A program made the position numbers and the translations under genes. This document shows, in pieces, positions 17,784 to 26,214 of a stretch of 64,000 nucleotides of DNA. Source of the DNA: Dysgonomonas sp. BGC7 (lineage in GTDB: Bacteria > Bacteroidota > Bacteroidia > Bacteroidales > Dysgonomonadaceae); NCBI RefSeq assembly GCF_001261735.1, contig NZ_CVRP01000010.1, forward strand, positions 310,001 to 374,000. Reading direction: 5' to 3'. Numbering within the stretch: position 1 is the stretch's first letter; each line of letters begins with the position of its first letter. The notes under the pieces were generated by a model that did no database searches, was not told the origin of the DNA, and worked only from the letters and a program-made list of their open reading frames with translations.

Positions 17784-20531
17784 TTAAAAATTAAGAGAGA
17801 ACCCTACACCCAAAGCGAGTCCTTTTTTATAGTATTCCACCACTTCATCCTTACCGGTTTCGGCGATCTTTTGAGTAAATTCTTGTTTTTGGTTAATGAG
17901 ATTCTTTGCTTGTAGTTTTAGTTTCATATTTGAATTGAAAGAATAACCTACCACAAAGTCTAAAGAATTAAATGATTTTTCGACTACATTATTTACACCA
18001 TTGATACCTACCGAACTAATACGAGGACCTCGTAAATTGTAGACTAAAGAAAATGAAGCCTCTTTCTCATTTTTGAATTTAGGAGAATAGTTTATATCCA
18101 AATTAAAGAGGTATGGAGATGCTCCCTGTAGTTCTCTTTTCTTATCTGTATATATCCCTCCTTCGAGTAACGAGATATGTGTATAAATATATGATGCATT
18201 AAAATCGACTCGCAAATCTTTTAATAAATACTTACGGATTTCTAATTCTGCACCTGCAACCAAACCTTTATTCACATTATCGAAACTCTGGTATGCCGAT
18301 CCTGAATATCTTTGTGTACGTTCTATCGGCGATTTCAAATATTTGTAATAAGCCGAGAGAGAAAACATATCACCCGATGCCGGAAATATTTCGTAACGTA
18401 TGTCTGCATTATAATTATATCCGTTCTTGATATTTTCATTACCTCTAACAAATGCTCCACCATATGACTCTTTATATTCGAAAGGAGCCATCTCGATAAA
18501 CGAAGGACGCGTTACTGTACGAGAGAAACTAAACCTTAGATTTTGTTTGTCGGAAAGGCTATATCTTACATTTAAAGCAGGGAAAAGGTCATCCGTTTTC
18601 AATTCTGCTCGTTTTTCCTCCCCAGAGTCATCTGAATATCTGACCCATTGCGAAGAATGTTCGTAACGCACACCTGCTGCAATCAACAGGTTTGTGAGAG
18701 GATAAAATTCCATATCCACAAATGATGCATATATATCCGATCCGGCATAATAACTGTCTCGAGGCATAGAAACTTTATTTACAGAGATTTTCCCATTGGC
18801 GACATCACTATATGACAGATAAGAATCAGGGTTAAAAATATCATCAACTTCGATATCTACATTTTTCACACCATAGTAATAATTTGTAGAGTTGAAGTCT
18901 CGCGACTTAGAACGCATTGCTCCTCCAAGTCGAATAAAGTCTGTATTTTTCTCATTCTCGTTGAGCAAATATTTTATCTTGAAATCGCCATTCCACTCGT
19001 CTTCAAACAATTCTCCAAAGTATCTCATTGTACCTTGCTGATTGAGTTTGAAAAGAGAGAACTTCCCATTATCATTTTTAGTATACATTACCTGTCTACG
19101 ATCGGGTTCATCGCTTGTAGTACGACCATAAGACACTTGCCAGTCGGTAAACAATCTGTCGAACTGGTGCTTTCCGGTCAACTGGTTGTTGAAAAGTGTA
19201 TAGAGATGGTAAACACTATTGCTTCCTTTCATTTCCACACCTTCGGCATCGAATCCGTCACGTATAGTATAATCATCTTCCGAGTTATTTACATACATCA
19301 CGTTATATGATAATATATCGTTGCGCCGAAGCGTATAGCTCACCTGACCGATAGCTGTAGCTGTAGTTTCATAGCTATATTTATTATAGTTAAACATATC
19401 ACGAACAACACCCTGCGCATTCACTGTAGATGTATATGCATCGTCATAGATGGTATATGAATTATCGAAATTTATGCCTAGCATAGCATTCAATTTCTGC
19501 CCGCCTACATTCCACGAATGTCCTATACCAAACTCTAAGCCTAGTTCGGGTAAAGCTGAGTTTTTCTCTATATTGAATGTTGTATTGAAAAGGTTCTTAT
19601 TTAAAATAGATTGGGAAAACTCTCCCGGTGTCATATTCTTAAGATTATCAGACTGATTAAATCCTTTTGTTATACCCAAATAAGGTACACCTACACCTCC
19701 TTTATCTGAAGAATAGAAATCTTTGAAAAGGGCATTTGTTTTTCCTCCGGTAGATACACCTATAGTTATATAATTATTACCTATATTTTCTTTTGTTTCC
19801 ACATCTATATGTGCCCCTGAATAATCACCGAAAACAGAAGGTTGATAAACTTTACTTACAGTTACATTTTTCACCACCGAAGTAGGAAACAATGTTAAAG
19901 GAATCAATTTATTATCCGGATTAGGAGAGGCTATTGGAAATCCGTTAAGAGACGTCATACTATAACGATCACCCAATCCTCTGACAAAGACTTTAGTATT
20001 GCCTTCCATCGAGATCCCCGTTACTTTCTTTATACCATCAGCTACAGTAGAAAGTCCTTTTGCAGACATTTCTTTAGCGCCTAAATTTTCGACTGCAACT
20101 GTAGCTCGCTGCCGTTCGAGAAGTAAGTTCATTTCCGACTCCATATTCTTACGTGCAACAACGATTACATCATTCAGATTCTGAGCAGCTTCTGTGAGAA
20201 GAATATCCAATGTGATAGTCTTTTCCTTCTTCACTTTCACTTCAGTTATTTCCATAGGTTGGTAGGAAATATAAGATGTTACGATAGTGTATTCTCCCGG
20301 TGCTACATTTATCTGGTAATAACCCTGATCATCACTGATTACACCTGTAGTAGTTCCTTTGATAGAAATAGTAACTCCCGGTATTGCCTCTTGAGTTTTA
20401 GCATCTTTTACACTCCCTTTAATAAGAGTCTGAGCTGGTAAAGCCTCTGTGAAAATAAAGGCAAATACAAGAACAGATAATTTTAGTAAGCTGTAGTATT
20501 CCTTAAATACGTTGTGATTTTCTTTTTGCAT
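17784..20531 (-). CDS. TonB-dependent outer-membrane receptor with carboxypeptidase-regulatory-like N-domain
   Basis: The start is the ATG at 20531 (MQKENHN), with a TTG eight codons upstream less likely. After the signal peptide comes an Ig-like CarboxypepD_reg domain (LIKGSVKDAKTQEAIPGVTI), then a plug domain (VFVRGLGDRYSMTSLNGFPI), then a 22-strand-type barrel of about 650 residues ending in GLALGVGFSLNF. It lacks a SusC-type signature and has no SusD partner. It is a general TonB receptor co-transcribed with the beta-helix lipoprotein downstream. The substrate is unknown. Confidence 0.88.
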   Translation of the reverse strand: MQKENHNVFKEYYSLLKLSVLVFAFIFTEALPAQTLIKGSVKDAKTQEAIPGVTISIKGTTTGVISDDQGYYQINVAPGEYTIVTSYISYQPMEITEVKVKKEKTITLDILLTEAAQNLNDVIVVARKNMESEMNLLLERQRATVAVENLGAKEMSAKGLSTVADGIKKVTGISMEGNTKVFVRGLGDRYSMTSLNGFPIASPNPDNKLIPLTLFPTSVVKNVTVSKVYQPSVFGDYSGAHIDVETKENIGNNYITIGVSTGGKTNALFKDFYSSDKGGVGVPYLGITKGFNQSDNLKNMTPGEFSQSILNKNLFNTTFNIEKNSALPELGLEFGIGHSWNVGGQKLNAMLGINFDNSYTIYDDAYTSTVNAQGVVRDMFNYNKYSYETTATAIGQVSYTLRRNDILSYNVMYVNNSEDDYTIRDGFDAEGVEMKGSNSVYHLYTLFNNQLTGKHQFDRLFTDWQVSYGRTTSDEPDRRQVMYTKNDNGKFSLFKLNQQGTMRYFGELFEDEWNGDFKIKYLLNENEKNTDFIRLGGAMRSKSRDFNSTNYYYGVKNVDIEVDDIFNPDSYLSYSDVANGKISVNKVSMPRDSYYAGSDIYASFVDMEFYPLTNLLIAAGVRYEHSSQWVRYSDDSGEEKRAELKTDDLFPALNVRYSLSDKQNLRFSFSRTVTRPSFIEMAPFEYKESYGGAFVRGNENIKNGYNYNADIRYEIFPASGDMFSLSAYYKYLKSPIERTQRYSGSAYQSFDNVNKGLVAGAELEIRKYLLKDLRVDFNASYIYTHISLLEGGIYTDKKRELQGASPYLFNLDINYSPKFKNEKEASFSLVYNLRGPRISSVGINGVNNVVEKSFNSLDFVVGYSFNSNMKLKLQAKNLINQKQEFTQKIAETGKDEVVEYYKKGLALGVGFSLNF

Positions 20532-20646
20532 ATATATTCTAATTTTACAATGCAAATCACCTACATTTTTGTTACATAAAGACTACATACATAATAAGGT
20601 TGCACAAAGAATATATCTCAATTTTGTTAAGGTTGTTACAAAATCA

Positions 20647-20682
20647 AAGAAGGGTTACGATAATGTTATCGAAACCCTTCTT
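20647..20682 (-). terminator. Strong hairpin terminator after the antiporter-phosphatase operon
   Basis: AAGAAGGGTT (20647-20656) and AACCCTTCTT (20673-20682) flank an inner CGATAA/TTATCG stem with one A-A mismatch, giving about 16 bp. The U tract on the minus strand is interrupted, so it could also protect the mRNA 3' end. Confidence 0.7.
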
Positions 20683-20703
20683 ACTCACAATTGTTTATTA
20701 AAT

Positions 20704-21576
20704 CTATATTGTATTCGCATACGCATTTATAACCATATCTTCAAACTCGGCCAAATTTCGAGCTATTATATCCGGCTTTAGATCAGACTGTGTAACAATA
20801 TCCATTGTCGTTTCACCCGATAGCACCAAAACCCCTATTGCCCCGGCATTATATGCCATTCTTACATCTGTATAGATACGGTCACCAATCATAGCCACTT
20901 CCGAAGGTTTTAAGCTGTAGCGGGTAAGTATTCCTTCAAGCATACGAGGATCGGGCTTTCCTATTACAACATCAGGATTTCGTCCTGTAGCATGCTCTAT
21001 ACATGTATAAATAGAGCCGCAATCAACCAGAACCACCTCTTTATCGGTAGGGCACACTCTATCCGGATTAGTTGCAATATAGGGGATATTGCGACTTGCC
21101 CACCATGCTGCACGGCAAAGACGCGAATAGGTAAGAGACATATCGAAACTAACAACCAACAAATCAGGAATATCTGAGGCATCATCGGCTGTAGAAATAA
21201 ATCCGGCAGATTCAAATTCTGCAATCATACTGGGAGTACCCAATATAAATAAACGTTTGGCTTGCGGATGATTAGCTTTTATATAATCAATCGTTGCCTG
21301 AGCTGAGGTATACATTTCCTCTCTTGTTGCTTCTATCCCCATTTTGGCAAGGTGAGCAAGGTAATCATTCGTGCTTTTAGATGGGTTGTTAGTGAGGAAC
21401 GAATAGCCTATCCCCATCTCTTTTATCTTTGTAAGAAAAGGTATGGTAAAAGGGAACAATGTACCTCCATTGTAGATCGTTCCATCCATATCTAATGCTA
21501 TATGTTTAATTCCCTTCAATCGCGCATAAAGTTCAGGAAGAGAACTTAACTCCATTTTATCAATATACTTATACAT
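20704..21576 (-). CDS. HAD-IIA family phosphatase (NagD/phosphoglycolate phosphatase-like)
   Basis: This 290-residue protein has motif I IALDMDGTIYNGG (D29, D31), motif II SFLTNNPSKST, and the C-terminal block VVIGKPDPRMLEGI with GDRIYTDVRMAYNAGA. The C2a cap between the motifs is the NagD/PNPase type, acting on sugar or glycerol phosphates and nucleoside monophosphates. It follows the organophosphate antiporter gene by 19 nt. A plausible pathway is import of a phosphorylated compound followed by dephosphorylation, but the substrate is not shown by sequence. Confidence 0.88.
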   Translation of the reverse strand: MYKYIDKMELSSLPELYARLKGIKHIALDMDGTIYNGGTLFPFTIPFLTKIKEMGIGYSFLTNNPSKSTNDYLAHLAKMGIEATREEMYTSAQATIDYIKANHPQAKRLFILGTPSMIAEFESAGFISTADDASDIPDLLVVSFDMSLTYSRLCRAAWWASRNIPYIATNPDRVCPTDKEVVLVDCGSIYTCIEHATGRNPDVVIGKPDPRMLEGILTRYSLKPSEVAMIGDRIYTDVRMAYNAGAIGVLVLSGETTMDIVTQSDLKPDIIARNLAEFEDMVINAYANTI

Positions 21577-21595
21577 AGTTTATTATTTACTTATA

Positions 21596-22897
21596 TTATT
21601 TTTCATCATCATAACCTGTGGCTTTAGCCTTCCATGCCATTGCAAACACAAGAGTTCCTATTATTCCGGCAGCAATGAGAACAAGGAAAGACTTATCCCA
21701 TCCGTATGTCTGTACCAAATAACCGAAGCCCAATCCGGAAACAGCTGTACTCGCATAGCCAAACAGACCGGTAAAACCTGCCGCTGTTGCAGCAGCTCTC
21801 TTTGTAGCCAAGTTAGAAGCGGCAATACCTATCAGTGCCTGCGGGCCATAAATGCAAAAACCTGCACCCATCAATACTGCTGTAGCAAGCCACATTGGAG
21901 GATGTTGCAATTCCCAAAAGACAAAGACAAACAAAGAGGCTAATGCCATACAGATAAGACAAACCCGAGGACCACGACCTCCAAAAAACTTGTCTGTAGC
22001 CCAGCCGGCAATCAACATTCCGGTTATTCCTGCAATTTCGAATGCTGCAACCATCCATCCTGCATGGTGTAACGATACTCCTTTCCACTGGCTCAACAAG
22101 GTAGGACCCCAGTCCAGAACTGCAAAACGAACAATATATACAAAGAAGTTGGCTACGCCTAATATCCATATATATGGATTTTTAAATACTTTATTTCGAA
22201 CAAACTCCTTATATTCTTTCGACTTACGGTCTTCATCATTAGCCTTGTCATCTCCCATCGAAATTTCAGGTAGTCCGACAGAACGAGGCGTATCACGAAG
22301 AGTGAACCACAAGAATACAGCTCCTAATAGAGCTATTGCAGAGGGTACGAAAAAGCACCAACGCCAACCCAACGAAACTATATATCCGCACACAATTACA
22401 ACTAATCCTGCACCTATAGAATGAGAAGTATTCCATACAGACATTTTAGTAGCCAATTGATGTGGAGGTATCCAGTGTGTCAACAAGCGTACACATGGAG
22501 GAAATCCCATCCCTTGAAACCATCCGTTAAACATCCAGACAATTCCAAACATCAATACACTGGAACCAAAACCAAATAAAACATTACAAACAGCACACAA
22601 TACCAATCCTGTGACCATAAAATAACGAGAATTAAATCTATCGCCTAATATGCCATTTGCAAAACGAGAAAGACCGTAAATGAGACCGTGCAATGTAAGG
22701 AATATACCTAGATCAGTTTTCGTTATTCCAAGATCCGCTTCCATGCCGGGCATAGCCATACTCAGATTTTTTCGGACGAAATAAAACATGGCATATCCTA
22801 TCATTGTGGCAATAATAGTACGAGTTTGCCAATATTTAAACCGCTTAGCGGTCTCTGGCTTCATAGTCAGGTACGATTCTTGTGAATCAGTGTTCAT
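21596..22897 (-). CDS. MFS organophosphate:phosphate antiporter (GlpT/UhpT-like)
   Basis: This 433-residue protein has twelve predicted helices and the OPA signature segments IGYAMFYFVRKNLSMAMPG and NGWFQGMGFPPCVRLL. The Arg of YFVRKN is the phosphate-binding residue in GlpT. The loop after helix 4, with HWIPPHQLATKMSVWNTSHS, is also typical. It probably exchanges glycerol 3-phosphate or a hexose phosphate for inorganic phosphate at the inner membrane. It is the first gene of a two-gene unit with a HAD-IIA phosphatase. Confidence 0.88.
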   Translation of the reverse strand: MNTDSQESYLTMKPETAKRFKYWQTRTIIATMIGYAMFYFVRKNLSMAMPGMEADLGITKTDLGIFLTLHGLIYGLSRFANGILGDRFNSRYFMVTGLVLCAVCNVLFGFGSSVLMFGIVWMFNGWFQGMGFPPCVRLLTHWIPPHQLATKMSVWNTSHSIGAGLVVIVCGYIVSLGWRWCFFVPSAIALLGAVFLWFTLRDTPRSVGLPEISMGDDKANDEDRKSKEYKEFVRNKVFKNPYIWILGVANFFVYIVRFAVLDWGPTLLSQWKGVSLHHAGWMVAAFEIAGITGMLIAGWATDKFFGGRGPRVCLICMALASLFVFVFWELQHPPMWLATAVLMGAGFCIYGPQALIGIAASNLATKRAAATAAGFTGLFGYASTAVSGLGFGYLVQTYGWDKSFLVLIAAGIIGTLVFAMAWKAKATGYDDEK

Positions 22898-23081
22898 AAT
22901 GGTGTTAGTTTTAAATTAAATATTTCTATTTATTTCGAATAGAAACAAAAATAGTACGTTTTTACGATATAACGAATACAAAAGAACGAAATAATAATTA
23001 AAAACTTTCGATATTATTTTATTTAGTGAATTTCACTTCGTATTCCATGACTTATCTGTAATTAATCTTTATTTAAAACAA

Positions 23082-23270
23082 TTATTTATTCGGTTTCTGC
23101 AAAATGTGATTTTAACTAAAACCTGACAAACTTGTACAGTTCTTACCTGTTTTTATAATTATTATTAGCCACCCCTCTTGGCTTCGTCTAAGTCTCATCT
23201 TTTGGAGAGGCTTATGAGGTGTTCTTCACCCCGTTTATAGATAAAATTTTATAACTCCGACAGCGAATCT
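23082..23270. repeat. Dispersed intergenic repeat, copy B
   Basis: This copy shares with copy A the identical 31-nt core (23108-23138), the preceding TTTCTG(C/T)A-like run, GGCTTCGTCTAAGTCTC, GGAGAGG and GTTTATAGATAAAA. The middle is diverged, but the order of blocks is the same. The core is in the same orientation as copy A on the plus strand. Like copy A, it lies between two divergent operons. Confidence 0.8.
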
Positions 23271-23358
23271 TTCTCTCACATGATAAAGATATAGTCTCAA
23301 CTACTGTTTCGCCTTAAGTACTTGATACAAGAACAGGAGAACAAACTGAGGCTATATG

Positions 23359-23386
23359 TTGTAGTCCTATTATTTTATTACCTTTG
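23359..23386 (+). promoter_or_regulatory. Candidate promoter for the FNT channel gene
   Basis: TTG at 23359-23361 and TACCTTTG at 23379-23386, separated by 17 nt, are a little short of the usual spacing. The start codon is 22 nt downstream. Confidence 0.5.
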
Positions 23387-23408
23387 TGCGCTAATTTAAA
23401 ATATAAAA

Positions 23409-24191
23409 ATGAATTACAATAGTCCAAAAGATATAGCTCTACTTTTCTCTGCTACCGGTATAAATAAAACAAAAACTCCCATATCCAAATTCATTGTTTT
23501 AGCATTCCTTGGAGGTACATTCATTGCATTTGGGGGGCTACTTACTGTTATTGTTGCAGGAGGTATTCCCGAAATTGGAGCAGGCAATCCCGGACTTATA
23601 AAATTCGTAGCCGGAGCATTATTTCCCGTTGGGCTGATAATGGTCTCTGTAGCTGGAGCAGACCTTTTCACGAGTGACTGTGCAGGAATGGTTTTACCAT
23701 ATATGAGTAAGCAAATCAACTTTAAACTATTAGCTAAAGTCCTCATTATTTCTTATATCTTCAATTTCATTGGAGCACAGTTTATAGCATATTTCATGGC
23801 ATACCAAACAGGGCTAATATCTTCAGACCCTTGGATTTCATATCTTCATCATTACAGCGAAGCTAAAGTAAATCAGGATTTCTACAAAATATTACTAAAA
23901 GGCATAGGTGCTAACTGGCTTGTATGCTTAGGCACATGGATGGGTTATGCAGGTAAGGATATTATGAGTAAAAGTATAGGAATATGGATTCCTGTTATGC
24001 TTTTTGTCACTTTAGGTTTTGAACACTCTATAGCTAATATGTTCTTCATTCCCGCAGCAATATATTCCGGTGCCGATATTTCATGGGGTGATTTCATCTT
24101 AAATAATCTTACACCTGCCACAATTGGTAATATTATAGGAGGATCAGGTTTTGTGGGTTGCATCTATTGGTATATATACCTTAAAGATTAG
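23409..24191 (+). CDS. Formate/nitrite transporter family channel, probably nitrite uptake
   Basis: This 260-residue protein has six hydrophobic helices with the FNT fold. KTPISKFIVLAFLGGTFIAFGG is the first-helix signature and FPVGLIMVSVAGADLFTSD the broken helix 2. NWLVCLGTWMGYAGKDI and GFEHSIANMFFIPAAIY (with the conserved pore His) complete the pattern. FNT channels move formate, nitrite or hydrosulfide. The neighbouring nrfHA genes make nitrite the best guess, by context. The gene precedes the nrf cluster by about 200 nt with a regulatory palindrome between them. Confidence 0.88.
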   Translation: MNYNSPKDIALLFSATGINKTKTPISKFIVLAFLGGTFIAFGGLLTVIVAGGIPEIGAGNPGLIKFVAGALFPVGLIMVSVAGADLFTSDCAGMVLPYMSKQINFKLLAKVLIISYIFNFIGAQFIAYFMAYQTGLISSDPWISYLHHYSEAKVNQDFYKILLKGIGANWLVCLGTWMGYAGKDIMSKSIGIWIPVMLFVTLGFEHSIANMFFIPAAIYSGADISWGDFILNNLTPATIGNIIGGSGFVGCIYWYIYLKD

Positions 24192-24237
24192 AAAAAGAGC
24201 AACAAATACTGTGATTCTTAACACAACATTATAGTGG

Positions 24238-24255
24238 GTGTAACCTATGTTACAC
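24238..24255. promoter_or_regulatory. CRP/FNR-family type palindrome upstream of the nrf cluster
   Basis: GTGTAAC-CTAT-GTTACAC has perfect 7-bp arms. GTAAC-N4-GTTAC is the pattern I recall for some HcpR-type nitrosative-stress regulators. The centre is about 90-95 bp upstream of the transcription start inferred from the -7 box at 24331, a position suited to an upstream activator. The regulator itself is not in the window. Confidence 0.6.
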
Positions 24256-24304
24256 TTTATTTTATCTAAATTTCTTTTTTTTGTATTGTATAACATACTC
24301 TTAA

Positions 24305-24338
24305 TTTATGTATAATTAAGATCTATTATTTATATTTG
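24305..24338 (+). promoter_or_regulatory. Candidate promoter of the nrf cluster
   Basis: TATATTTG at 24331-24338 is an exact TAnnTTTG box, 60 nt before the porin start. The -33 region (TTTATG near 24305) is weak, which fits an activator-dependent promoter. Confidence 0.55.
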
Positions 24339-24398
24339 CCTCACAAGCAAGACTATGAAGATATTTTTTGTAGAAAAGTTATAACTAACCACATCACT

Positions 24399-25535
24399 AT
24401 GAAAAAAGCTATAATTGCATTCTTGTTTTGTATGTCTTTTGGCTTTCTAAGCGCTCAGGACAACAATGATCTACTACAAAAGTTAGTCGAAAAAAATGTA
24501 CTTACACAATCGGAAGCCGATCAACTGAAAAAAGAACAAAAACCAATAATTGCCCAAACGGCAGAAAAAGTTCGTAATCTTTTCAACAGCCCATATATCC
24601 AGATTGGAGGAAATGGGCAAATGATGTATAAATACACCGATGTTTCGAAAATAAAACATGATTTTAAACCTAAAAATCTTTTTATCTCTTTAAACGGAAA
24701 AATCAACGATTCTTTCAGATATGGCTTTTTACTTGAATTTACCAATCCTTCGGTTCAGGAGTTTTGGGGCGAATGGACAGAAGTTCAACAGTTCAATCTA
24801 AAATTGGGACAGTTTAAAGTACCTATAACACTAGAAAGTCAATATGTACCTGCCACACTGGAAACAGTAGCTTATTCTCGTACAATATCTAATTTGTTTG
24901 GCTATGCAGGTGAGGACGATGTATTGAATAAACAAAATGGAAAAAACAATTTCGGACGTGATGCAGGAGTACAGATATCGGGAGAATTGCTTCCGATGAA
25001 CGATCTCAATCTACTACAATATTCTATCGGTATGTTTCAGGGAATGGGCGTCACTACCGGAGAAAAAAACAACACAAAAGATTTTGCAGGTACACTTATG
25101 CTACAGCCTGTAAAAGGATTGCGTATAGGAGGAGGTGCATACTTCGGACAAGCATCCTATAGTCTCGATAAAAATATAGCACCCGAACAAGATCATGTCC
25201 GTAACCGATGGATAGCCAGTGCAGACTACAAATCTGATAGATTTTCGGCTCGTACAGAGTGGATCAAGGCCAATGATGGAGGCATCGACAAAGAAGGACT
25301 ATACGGCATGGCTTTATATTATCTTGTACCAAAAAAACTGAATGCATTAGTAAAAGCAGACTATTATAATGCAAATAAGAAGGTAAATAATGAAGTGATG
25401 GACTACACAGTAGGTTTCAACTACTACTTTGCACCATCATGCCGTATACAGCTAAATTATACATATTCCGACTTTGCAAAGAAATCAGCACATGATACAA
25501 ACACTGTATTAGCACAGTTGCAAATAGGTTTTTAG
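24399..25535 (+). CDS. Outer-membrane porin, phosphate-selective OprO/OprP-like
   Basis: The ATG at 24399 (MKKAIIAF) begins a signal peptide ending SFGFLSAQ. The frame extends upstream to 24336, but that part is not signal-like. A short coiled-coil segment LLQKLVEKNVLTQSEADQL is followed by a 16-strand-type barrel (KLGQFKVPITLESQYVPATL) ending QLQIGF. The family is the anion-selective OprP/O type. Placed first in the nrf unit, it may admit nitrite or nitrate, which is inferred from position only. Confidence 0.82.
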   Translation: MKKAIIAFLFCMSFGFLSAQDNNDLLQKLVEKNVLTQSEADQLKKEQKPIIAQTAEKVRNLFNSPYIQIGGNGQMMYKYTDVSKIKHDFKPKNLFISLNGKINDSFRYGFLLEFTNPSVQEFWGEWTEVQQFNLKLGQFKVPITLESQYVPATLETVAYSRTISNLFGYAGEDDVLNKQNGKNNFGRDAGVQISGELLPMNDLNLLQYSIGMFQGMGVTTGEKNNTKDFAGTLMLQPVKGLRIGGGAYFGQASYSLDKNIAPEQDHVRNRWIASADYKSDRFSARTEWIKANDGGIDKEGLYGMALYYLVPKKLNALVKADYYNANKKVNNEVMDYTVGFNYYFAPSCRIQLNYTYSDFAKKSAHDTNTVLAQLQIGF

Positions 25536-25609
25536 AGACAATAATATTCAGTCAGCCAAATAAAAGGTTTTGACAGATCAACAACTATAAATAGAAAAAA
25601 GCGAGTACA

Positions 25610-26191
25610 ATGAAAAAGTTTCTAGGTCGAATACCCCGGCAATTTATACTACCTATTTTTATAGTGGGGGGTATCATTGTCGGACTTGGAGCATATACAG
25701 TGTACATGTCAAGGGCACATTCTTACTTATCGGATGACCCTAGAGCCTGTATTAACTGCCATATAATGACTCCTTATTATCAGACATGGAACCACAGTTC
25801 GCATGCGCAATGGACTACCTGCAACGACTGTCATGTTCCGCAAGACAGCGAGGTAAAGAAATACGCCTTCAAAGCCATGGATGGCCTCTACCATGCTGCT
25901 GTATTCACTCTGAATGCAGAACCTCAGGTAATCAGACCACGCGATGCCAGCTATGGAGTTATTATGCAAAACTGTATACGCTGTCATACACAGCTGAACA
26001 CAGAATTTGTAAAAACAGGTATGATAGAATACGTGGATACTAAAAACGGAGCTAATAAAGCGTGCTGGGATTGCCACACACAGGTACCACATAGCAAAGT
26101 GAGCAGCCTTTCGGAATCTCCAAATGCGATAGTACCATTACCGGCATCGCCTGTACCGGAATGGCTGAAAAAGAAAATGGATAAAAAATAA
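25610..26191 (+). CDS. nrfH: Cytochrome c nitrite reductase small subunit NrfH
   Basis: This 193-residue NapC/NirT-family quinol dehydrogenase has one N-terminal membrane helix (residues 11-33) and four c-heme motifs: CINCH (47-51), CNDCH (71-75), CIRCH (122-126) and CWDCH (152-156). It passes electrons from menaquinol to NrfA on the periplasmic face. It lies directly upstream of nrfA (23 nt). Confidence 0.95.
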   Translation: MKKFLGRIPRQFILPIFIVGGIIVGLGAYTVYMSRAHSYLSDDPRACINCHIMTPYYQTWNHSSHAQWTTCNDCHVPQDSEVKKYAFKAMDGLYHAAVFTLNAEPQVIRPRDASYGVIMQNCIRCHTQLNTEFVKTGMIEYVDTKNGANKACWDCHTQVPHSKVSSLSESPNAIVPLPASPVPEWLKKKMDKK

Positions 26192-26214
26192 AGTAACTAA
26201 AAACCAAATAGATC

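Larger units (their letters stand above)
22898..23408. other. Divergent intergenic region, 511 nt
   Basis: This is the gap between the leftward antiporter and the rightward FNT channel. It holds repeat copy B (23082-23270) and a candidate promoter near 23386. I see no ORF longer than a few dozen codons, and no RNA gene was recognised. Confidence 0.6.

Noticed and set aside
21852-22424. 190-codon plus-strand ORF opposite the organophosphate antiporter
   Set aside because: It lies wholly inside a well-supported gene on the other strand and its composition (Pro, Thr, Asn rich) is that of an antisense frame, with no family pattern.
23531-25671. G6 runs in the FNT channel and nrfH genes as phase switches
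   Set aside because: Runs of six are too short to suggest frequent slippage, and the proteins are metabolic.
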